This document shows, piece after piece, positions 1 to 5,521 of a stretch of DNA of 9,806 bases. A program made the translations under genes and the position numbers. Within the stretch, counting starts at the first letter, position 1, and each line of letters opens with the position of its first letter. Location of the stretch: the NCBI GenBank assembly GCA_018644745.1, contig JABGPX010000401.1:1-9806 (forward strand), read 5' to 3'. The stretch comes from Spirochaetales bacterium. Lineage in GTDB: Bacteria > Spirochaetota > Spirochaetia > ARS1246. Under the pieces are notes generated by a model that saw only the letters and a list, made by a program, of their open reading frames with translations, was not told where the DNA came from and made no database searches.

Positions 1-881
1 TCAATAAATCTTATCATTACCGCGCTTTCCAGATTTTCCCCATCAAAGATACCGAATACACCAGTATAGTACCCTCTGTCGTATCCTTCGGCCTCGGTTA
101 TTATTTCCACCGTCTTCTTCTTCGGTGCTCCAGTTATCGATCCTGCGGGCAGCATGCTGAACAGCAAAGTACCGAGATTCCTGTGGAATTCTCCGGAGAG
201 GACACCGGTTATCTCCGAGCTGACCTGTAGCAGGATTTTATCGGAGGTAACAAGAGTGTCAATGTAACGGAACCTGCGTACCCTGACCTGCTCCGCGCTG
301 ATTCCTATATCATTTCTGATAAGATCAACAATCGTTATATGCTCGGCGGTTTCTTTCGGGTCGTCCAAAATTACCCGCGCAGCATCAGGCACCGCTGCAT
401 CTATGGTCCCTTTCATCGGGTATGAAGAAAGTACATTCCCGGAAATTTTGATAAAACACTCAGGCGAAAACACCACAAATCGATCTTTGACAAAAAGGCG
501 GTATCTCGCGCGGCTGAAGCGAAACATGTCGTACAGGGAAAGACTGGTAGTGATCGGAGTCGGGAACGTCAAATTAGCCAGAAAGGTATTCCCGAGGATG
601 AAGTGACTTTTCACCATATCAAAGGCGGTTTTGTACTTTACATAATCCATGGGAAACTTGCTGAATGAGAAAGACGGAATATCTTTATCCCGCACATACA
701 AAGAATCGGGCAGGTTACCGGTGCCGTTTATGTCGAACAGAATTTCTCCGGAATCTACCTCCTCGAGAGGTATGACAACGGGACTGTGAGCTAGAAAATC
801 AATAATAAATAAAAATGGCCGCCGCTGGCCACCAAGAGAGTTCATCATCTTGACGGCGTCGTTTGGGTTTAACGGATGCAT
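1..881 (-). CDS. pabB: Aminodeoxychorismate synthase component I, short form (3' end outside window)
   Basis: Chorismate-binding enzyme that aminates chorismate to 4-amino-4-deoxychorismate for folate synthesis, normally with a PabA glutaminase that supplies ammonia; cytoplasmic. 293 complete codons are visible and the frame is open to the window edge, so the C-terminus is missing. Seen motifs: GNTFLANLT near residues 97-105, YPMKGT (154-159), the ETAEHITIVDLIRNDIG block (177-193), LPAGSITGAPK (244-254) and the final AVMIRFI. Lys157 in PMKGT is the family signature separating PabB from anthranilate synthase TrpE, which has Ala or Gly there. Only about 75 residues precede the chorismate-binding domain, so this is the short form lacking most of the N-terminal domain of E. 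coli PabB. The ATG at 881 is the first possible start: five codons upstream is the in-frame stop of the preceding gene. No clear Shine-Dalgarno is present, which suggests coupling to the upstream EEP gene. ATGs at codons 12 and 13 are alternatives. Confidence 0.93.
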   Translation of the reverse strand, partial: MHPLNPNDAVKMMNSLGGQRRPFLFIIDFLAHSPVVIPLEEVDSGEILFDINGTGNLPDSLYVRDKDIPSFSFSKFPMDYVKYKTAFDMVKSHFILGNTFLANLTFPTPITTSLSLYDMFRFSRARYRLFVKDRFVVFSPECFIKISGNVLSSYPMKGTIDAAVPDAARVILDDPKETAEHITIVDLIRNDIGISAEQVRVRRFRYIDTLVTSDKILLQVSSEITGVLSGEFHRNLGTLLFSMLPAGSITGAPKKKTVEIITEAEGYDRGYYTGVFGIFDGENLESAVMIRFI

Positions 882-896
882 AGCTAATAGCTGATA

Positions 897-1913
897 TTAG
901 AAATCGATTTCCGCGAGAACGCCAAAATGATCCGACGGATGAGTTTCGTATGTAGCTTCATTAAGTACATTCCGGGAGATAACCGTGCGAAGCCCCTCTC
1001 CCCGATGGAAGATATAATCTACCCGTGCTCTTACAGCATATTCATTCTCGCCATCGGACATGTATTCGATCATATTAGAATTTACAAGGCCGTCGCGGGT
1101 ATAACCGGCATCCTTGTTGTCCTTCCAGACATCCATGAAATCCGCCTCTTCAATAATATGAATCTCCTGCGAGCCGGGCAGCGCTCCGAGGGTGCCCATG
1201 ATAATCGCGGCACTCCCAGAACTCACTTCATCGATATAAGCAAGCGTATCTACTGCTTCTTTCGCCCTCGTTTCATGACCGTTCATCGCGTCCTGAACAC
1301 GGGCTAGCAGCATCTCGCTGCTAATGCCGCCCTCTTCAAAGCGATCAACCAGATTTCGAAGCTGCGGACCGCCGGCGAATTCCGATTCGTACCAATGGGT
1401 GCTAAAAATATACACGTCCCGTTCTCCGACAGTAATTCGTCCCGACAGAACCCGGGTCGCCTCACCAAAGTGAAATGCGGCGAAATTTCCAGCATACCCG
1501 CCGGAAAGCCCCCGACTACCGACAAGCGCGAGATTCAGGTACTTCTTCGCGAGGATTATTTCACCTTCCCTCGCATTAATCGGAAATCCTGCCTGCCCAA
1601 GCCGGACACCGGCATAGCGAACCGCGTAGATATAGTCATATTCGAGATCGCGAGCGAGTTTTTTTGCATAACTTGGCAGCATATTTGCCTCGTTAATGGA
1701 AATCACATCCGCATCAAGCTCTTTCAGCGCATTAACCAGCAGCCCGTAGCGAAAAGACCGTTCGTCGCGGCTTTCGTAGGTTTTTGACTTGAATGTTCCT
1801 TCATAGGACAAACCTGACCAAACGTTGATGGTAACAAAACTGAGCGCCCGTTGTGAGAATACCGAGCCGGCCGTGAAGAGAAGTACCGCAATTAAAAGAG
1901 GTTTTTTTTTCAT
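897..1913 (-). CDS. Secreted endonuclease/exonuclease/phosphatase-fold protein with degenerate active site
   Basis: 338-residue protein of the DNase I/exonuclease III-like (EEP) superfamily, whose members cleave phosphodiester or phosphomonoester bonds. The N-terminus MKKKPLLIAVLLFTAGSVFS is a typical signal peptide, so the protein is exported (periplasm or outside). Family blocks in order: FVTINVWSG with the metal-site Asn30, DADVISINEAN with Glu75, FSTHWYES with His173, VDYIFHRG with Asp299, and HPSDHFGVL with Asp328 and His329. The block that should read GDFN reads GTLG (residues 240-243), so the catalytic Asp and Asn are Thr and Gly. Activity is therefore doubtful, or the protein uses another geometry; substrate unknown. 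Start: the ATG at 1913 has AAGGG about 9 bases upstream and begins the signal peptide exactly; a TTG at 1940 gives nine extra residues and is less likely. A run of nine A's follows the ATG. It is cotranscribed with pabB, 15 bases downstream, and has a likely promoter at 2005-2033. Confidence 0.85.
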   Translation of the reverse strand: MKKKPLLIAVLLFTAGSVFSQRALSFVTINVWSGLSYEGTFKSKTYESRDERSFRYGLLVNALKELDADVISINEANMLPSYAKKLARDLEYDYIYAVRYAGVRLGQAGFPINAREGEIILAKKYLNLALVGSRGLSGGYAGNFAAFHFGEATRVLSGRITVGERDVYIFSTHWYESEFAGGPQLRNLVDRFEEGGISSEMLLARVQDAMNGHETRAKEAVDTLAYIDEVSSGSAAIIMGTLGALPGSQEIHIIEEADFMDVWKDNKDAGYTRDGLVNSNMIEYMSDGENEYAVRARVDYIFHRGEGLRTVISRNVLNEATYETHPSDHFGVLAEIDF

Positions 1914-1939
1914 TTCTGAGATCCCTTTATAATGCCCCA

Positions 1940-1992
1940 AAGCTTGCTAGATATTGATTTCGCCCATTGGTGATTAAAAAGCTAGCAAGCTT
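1940..1992. repeat. 11-bp perfect inverted repeat in the leader of the EEP gene
   Basis: AAGCTTGCTAG at 1940-1950 and its exact reverse complement CTAGCAAGCTT at 1982-1992, separated by 31 bases. On the minus strand it would form a stem-loop starting a few bases after the predicted transcription start of the EEP-pabB operon and ending about 13 bases before the ribosome binding site. No T-run follows on the minus strand, so it does not look like an intrinsic terminator for uvrC. It could be an mRNA-stabilising 5' hairpin, an attenuator, or an operator for a dimeric protein; which one cannot be told from sequence. Confidence 0.6.
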
Positions 1993-2004
1993 CTGTTCAT
2001 TACT

Positions 2005-2033
2005 GTTATAATCCACGCCGAGGTCACTTGCAA
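2005..2033 (-). promoter_or_regulatory. Sigma-70-like promoter for EEP-pabB
   Basis: On the minus strand, TTGCAA (2028-2033, 4 of 6 to the -35 consensus) is followed by exactly 17 bases and TATAAC (2005-2010, 5 of 6 to the -10 consensus). The predicted transcription start is near 1998, about 85 bases before the EEP ATG. It begins just before the uvrC stop codon region ends, so EEP-pabB can be expressed independently of uvrC. Assignment is by consensus match only. Confidence 0.55.
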
Positions 2034-2041
2034 GAAGATTT

Positions 2042-3844
2042 CTAAAGAGTCGGGCTAGTCTCGCCGGCCAATTCCAGGGCAGTTTTAACTTCTATGGCCT
2101 TTTCAAGACTCATTTTGAGCACCTTTGAGAGCTCTTCAGGCTTAGCCGCGGTTATATTATCAAGGCTTCCAAAGGTTTGAATCAACCTTTTACTTCTCAC
2201 CTCTCCGATACCGGGAATTTCTGAAAGACGTGTGAGTTTTACATCCTTCTGCCTCAGTCGACGGTTAAATGAAGTGGCAAACCGGTGAGATTCATCTCTT
2301 ACCCGCTGAAGTACCTTCAGTGCCGGTGAGGTTTCCGGCAGCCTGCACGGCTCATTCTGACTTGGAAGGAAAATTTCCTCCTCCCGTTTTGCCAGCCCCG
2401 CTACAGGGACATTATCGAGACCCAGCGCATCGAGAACCCCTTTTGCGGCGTTCACCTGTCCCTTCCCTCCATCAACAAGAATGAGGTCGGGGTACTCCAG
2501 CTCTTCGTTCACAACCCTCGTGTATCTTCTGGCGATTACCTCCCTCATTGCTTCATAATCATCAATTTCCCCCTGAAGGGTCTTCATATGAAACTTTCTA
2601 TAATTCGCCTTGTCCGGTATCCCGTCAAAGAATGAGACCATAGAGGCCACCGGATGTTTTCCAGAAAGCTGCGAAATATCAAATCCTTCAATGCGTCGTG
2701 GAATCTTTTCGAGGCTCAGTACAATCTTCAATTCCTCAAGGGCGTCAGTGCTCCTGCGTTTCCTCAAACGCTGATCCATATCAACAAGTCCATTTTCGGC
2801 TGCCATTCTTAGAATCGAAACATGGCGGCCTCGTTGCGGCACGCGAACATCAATTCTCTTACCCCTTTCACGATACAGATATTCCTCGATCAAAACGGTA
2901 TCCGGCAGATCTGAGACATAGAGTTTGTCCGGCAAATTCTCCTTGTCTGCGTAATACTGAAAAATGAACTGGTGAAGAGCATCTTCGAGATCACCGAAAT
3001 TCTCGGTTCGGAAAAGATCTCTGCCGAGGAGCTTGCCCTTTCGCATTTGAAAAACAATAAAAGTGCACATTTGATCTCGTTCAATCGCGGCGATGTAATC
3101 ACGAACATCCTGATCGAAGTCCTGCACTTCCTGATTCTTGCCTACATCGGATACGGCGGCTATTGCGTCACGAAATTCGGCCGCCTGCTCAAATCTAAGT
3201 TCCAACACCTCGGCCTTCATCTTCTCTTTGAGCATCTTTACCAGTTTATCGGTCTGCCCGGTAAGAAGTTTCCTAATGTTTTCGACAGTTTCCTGATAAC
3301 TTTCTTTGTCAATCAGACCGGCACAAGGCGCAGCGCATCTGCCGATATGGTAATAGAGACAAGGATGTTCACGCTTTTTCAACGGGCCGCGGCATTTTCT
3401 CAATGGAAAAATTTTTTCGATGAGCTCGATATATGTGTCGAGACGATGCACACTCGGATACGGTCCAAAATAATCCGATCCATCTTGAATGATCCGCCGG
3501 GTTCGAAATACCCTCGGGAAATCTTCTGATGTAATCCGGATTACCGGATACGACTTGCCATCCTTTAGGCTGATATTGTATCGAGGCTGCCACTTTTTTA
3601 TGAGATTGTTCTCGAGGATAAGCGCCTCATAGCTGTTTCTTGTAGTAATCGGCTCAACCGTCGATATATTTTTAACTAACAAGCGGGTTTTCACATCTTT
3701 TGTGCCTGTGAAATAGGATCCCACCCGCTTCTTAAGGCTGGTTGCTTTCCCGATGTATATTATTCTATCGTCGGCGTCCTTCATCATGTAGACGCCCGGC
3801 TGGTCAGGAAAATGCCTGATTAGTTCTTTCAAATCTTCGTGCAA
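2042..3844 (-). CDS. uvrC: UvrABC excinuclease subunit C
   Basis: Nuclease subunit of nucleotide excision repair; recruited by UvrB, it cuts the damaged strand 3' and then 5' of the lesion. 600 residues from the chosen start, normal for the family. Domains in order: N-terminal GIY-YIG nuclease (PGVYMMKD with Tyr19, YIGKATSLKKRV with Tyr30 and Arg40, Glu78 in ILENNLIKKW); a four-Cys cluster (Cys151, 162, 170, 174, in CLYYHIGRCAAPC context) of the type that binds an iron-sulfur cluster or metal; a UVR motif for UvrB (about 205-228); the RNase H-like 5' nuclease with Asp389 (EGFDIS), DDYEAM near 428, Asp458 (LVDGGKGQ) and His520 (DESHRFA); and tandem helix-hairpin-helix DNA-binding motifs (LSEIPGIGEVRSKRLIQTFGSL, about 540-561). 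All catalytic residues are present. The upstream ATG at 3919 is rejected: the TTG at 3844 has AAGAGGA nine bases before it and gives the family's usual N-terminus, and the predicted promoter lies between the two. Confidence 0.97.
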   Translation of the reverse strand: MHEDLKELIRHFPDQPGVYMMKDADDRIIYIGKATSLKKRVGSYFTGTKDVKTRLLVKNISTVEPITTRNSYEALILENNLIKKWQPRYNISLKDGKSYPVIRITSEDFPRVFRTRRIIQDGSDYFGPYPSVHRLDTYIELIEKIFPLRKCRGPLKKREHPCLYYHIGRCAAPCAGLIDKESYQETVENIRKLLTGQTDKLVKMLKEKMKAEVLELRFEQAAEFRDAIAAVSDVGKNQEVQDFDQDVRDYIAAIERDQMCTFIVFQMRKGKLLGRDLFRTENFGDLEDALHQFIFQYYADKENLPDKLYVSDLPDTVLIEEYLYRERGKRIDVRVPQRGRHVSILRMAAENGLVDMDQRLRKRRSTDALEELKIVLSLEKIPRRIEGFDISQLSGKHPVASMVSFFDGIPDKANYRKFHMKTLQGEIDDYEAMREVIARRYTRVVNEELEYPDLILVDGGKGQVNAAKGVLDALGLDNVPVAGLAKREEEIFLPSQNEPCRLPETSPALKVLQRVRDESHRFATSFNRRLRQKDVKLTRLSEIPGIGEVRSKRLIQTFGSLDNITAAKPEELSKVLKMSLEKAIEVKTALELAGETSPTL

Positions 3845-3853
3845 GAGCGATAT

Positions 3854-3860
3854 TCCTCTT
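3854..3860 (-). promoter_or_regulatory. Ribosome binding site fixing the TTG start of uvrC
   Basis: AAGAGGA on the minus strand, nine bases before the TTG at 3844. It decides the start in favour of TTG, because the only ATG in frame (3919) lies upstream of the likely promoter and would add 25 residues not expected in UvrC. Confidence 0.7.
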
Positions 3861-3875
3861 CTGAATTCTGCCGAT

Positions 3876-3905
3876 AATATACTGTAGTGTATATCGCAAA
3901 ACCAA
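3876..3905 (-). promoter_or_regulatory. Candidate uvrC promoter
   Basis: On the minus strand TTGGTT (3900-3905, weak -35) is followed by 18 bases and TATATT (3876-3881, 5 of 6 to the -10 consensus). The predicted start is near 3869, giving a leader of about 25 bases that contains the ribosome binding site. The -35 match is poor, so an activator or another spacing is possible. Two sets of dyad symmetry surround it (see the repeat entry at 3847-3932). Confidence 0.4.
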
Positions 3906-3998
3906 CACCGCGATATCATCGTAGAATTCAGACTATATCACAGGTATTGGGATTGCTCGTATAGTCATCCCCAAACCCATGAATTGATGCTGAATCCC

Positions 3999-4007
3999 TG
4001 GTATAAT
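3999..4007 (+). promoter_or_regulatory. Extended -10 promoter of the LamG-TPR-HDOD-MBL operon
   Basis: TGGTATAAT: a perfect TATAAT (4002-4007) preceded by the TG of an extended -10 element (3999-4000). No good -35 hexamer is found at 16-18 bases upstream, which fits extended -10 promoters. The expected transcription start is about 4013-4015, only a few bases before the ATG at 4019, so the mRNA from this promoter would have almost no leader. Confidence 0.55.
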
Positions 4008-4018
4008 ATTAAGGAAAG

Positions 4019-5521
4019 ATGAAAAAACAAACCTTAATTTACTTCTACATTTTCACATTATGTACACTCCCCTCAATCTCTGCCGTACCGTCAACAATAG
4101 TCTTAGGGACGGAGGATGGCTGGACCGACTTTATCACCATAAACGGCATTCAGTTCACAGAAGGTAAAAATGGCTACGTCGATGTCGTACTAGAAGACGG
4201 CCAATATGCATCCGGAAGCACAACAGAACTGCTTCTGCATTTTAATACTCCATATGCGGATGCAGCGCCGCTGTATATCAATAATACCGCACCGCCGGAG
4301 ATAACTGCAAAGATCAAACGTCTTGGGTATGGGTCAGCGGTCTTTCAGAAAAACAATAGGTTCCTTTCTCTAAGTCCCAAAGCGGAAAGTATGTTTGCGC
4401 CAGGCATGTCGTGGGGAGATTTTTCGATTGAATTCTGGCTTTACCCGGCAACCCTTGATGAAGGAGACACCATTCTGCTATGGAAAGGCTCTCGACTTGC
4501 TTCGCAGAGGATCCTTCCGCAAGAAGTGAGATGCAGCATAAGTGACCGAAAATTGAAATGGAGCTTCGAAAATGTGTTCCTACCCCCGGATCATTCGAGT
4601 AGAACCGTTGTCTTGTCCGGCCGCAGAGGGCTCATTCCGAGAACCTGGCACCATCATCTGCTTCGATATGACAGCGGCACAGGACTGCTCGAATATCTCA
4701 TCGACGGCGTTCCGGAATATGTTACCCACTCAACAGAAACGGGACGGGAAGATGGCAAACCCTTTGATCTGGTGACCGGCGATACTTTGAGCGAAAACCT
4801 ACAAATCGGATCCTCCCTCAACGGTCTTCTCGATGAATTGAGAATATCGCGGGAATTCATAAGCGATCCTTTTACTGATGTCTTCACCCAAAACACCGGC
4901 ACAGCTATGACGAAGGTATACGATCTTGAATATAATAATTCACTTCTCTCCCGCATTAGCGCGGAAATTGAAATACCCGGAAATACCGGGATTCATTTCT
5001 ACTATCGCCTCGGAGAAGCTTTTCGATCGATGTCGGAAGTTGTCGCTGAATGGATTCCTTTCATTCCTGGAGAAAATTTCCCCGGAAGCACGAGAGGTCG
5101 ATATCTACAGATCTTAGTGGAGCTTTTTCCCGACGGCGAGGGTAATTTGACTCCGACACTTTCGTCACTGCAGGTGGATTTTATCCCGGATCTTCCTCCG
5201 CACCCGCCGGCTTGGGTGCGAATCGATTCTCAAAATGAGGCCCTGGCCGTCAATTGGCAGGCATCAACTGATAGCGACGTATCGGGATATCTTGTATACT
5301 ACGGTAACAAACCGAGGCAGTATTTCGGCTCAGGCGCAAACCTTGGTCCATCACCTATCGATGTAGGCGCGGATGTTCAGGTATCATTAGATGGATTGAC
5401 CAACGGAAAACTGTATTACGTTGCGGTGGCCGCTTACGATTCGAGCGACCCTCCTCACAAGAGTGAGTTCTCGAAGGAAGTAGCCGCACGACCTTCCAAC
5501 ATACATCAACGGGAACCATGA
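4019..5521 (+). CDS. Exported LamG-like / fibronectin type III protein
   Basis: 500 residues, first gene of the plus-strand operon. The N-terminus MKKQTLIYFYIFTLCTLPSISA is a signal peptide, probably cut after Ala22. Cys15 is not in a proper lipobox, so a lipoprotein is unlikely. Residues about 70-285 resemble the LamG/concanavalin-like beta-sandwich: FSIEFWLYP (135-143), RTWHHHLLRYDSGTGLLEYLIDG (208-230) and LNGLLDELRISREF (267-280). Residues about 300-390 form another beta-rich segment ending SSLQVDFIP, and about 394-491 is a fibronectin type III domain (PAWVRID, LAVNWQASTDSDVSGYLVYYG, TNGKLYYVAVAAYD). Such proteins bind polysaccharide or protein at the cell surface or in the periplasm; no catalytic motif is seen. 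AAGGA lies close to the ATG (4011-4015), with short spacing. The stop overlaps the next start as ATGA (5518-5521). Specific ligand unknown. Confidence 0.85.
   Translation: MKKQTLIYFYIFTLCTLPSISAVPSTIVLGTEDGWTDFITINGIQFTEGKNGYVDVVLEDGQYASGSTTELLLHFNTPYADAAPLYINNTAPPEITAKIKRLGYGSAVFQKNNRFLSLSPKAESMFAPGMSWGDFSIEFWLYPATLDEGDTILLWKGSRLASQRILPQEVRCSISDRKLKWSFENVFLPPDHSSRTVVLSGRRGLIPRTWHHHLLRYDSGTGLLEYLIDGVPEYVTHSTETGREDGKPFDLVTGDTLSENLQIGSSLNGLLDELRISREFISDPFTDVFTQNTGTAMTKVYDLEYNNSLLSRISAEIEIPGNTGIHFYYRLGEAFRSMSEVVAEWIPFIPGENFPGSTRGRYLQILVELFPDGEGNLTPTLSSLQVDFIPDLPPHPPAWVRIDSQNEALAVNWQASTDSDVSGYLVYYGNKPRQYFGSGANLGPSPIDVGADVQVSLDGLTNGKLYYVAVAAYDSSDPPHKSEFSKEVAARPSNIHQREP

Larger units (their letters stand above)
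3847..3932. repeat. Nested inverted repeats around the uvrC promoter
   Basis: Set one: TCTGAATTCT at 3860-3869 and its exact reverse complement AGAATTCAGA at 3923-3932 (10-bp arms, centres 63 bases apart), one arm at the predicted transcription start and one upstream of the -35. Set two: ATATCGC at 3891-3897 and GCGATAT at 3910-3916, 7-bp arms centred on the -35 element, with a third GCGATAT at 3847-3853 in the leader. These are placed as operators would be, but no known regulator's box was recognised. Short AT-rich words can recur by chance. Confidence 0.4.

Noticed and set aside
403..606. 67-codon open frame on the plus strand
   Set aside because: Antisense to the intact pabB chorismate-binding domain; no supporting signal.
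1..881. Anthranilate synthase (TrpE)
   Set aside because: The PMKGT motif with Lys157 marks PabB, and the short N-terminal region fits short-form PabB rather than TrpE.
1395..1787. 130-codon open frame on the plus strand
   Set aside because: Antisense shadow of the EEP gene, without a ribosome binding site or recognisable motif.
1940..1992. Intrinsic terminator of uvrC
   Set aside because: The stem is followed on the minus strand by TTTGGGGC, not a U-run, and the loop is 31 bases.
2972..3529. 185-codon open frame on the plus strand
   Set aside because: Lies wholly antisense to uvrC, whose domains and catalytic residues are complete; the translation shows no recognisable motif.
3845..3919. 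N-terminal extension of UvrC from the ATG at 3919
   Set aside because: The extension includes the likely promoter, matches no family N-terminus, and the TTG at 3844 has a strong ribosome binding site.
4019..4084. Lipoprotein signal with Cys15
   Set aside because: The residues before the Cys (FTL) do not fit a lipobox; Ala22 is a better signal peptidase I site.
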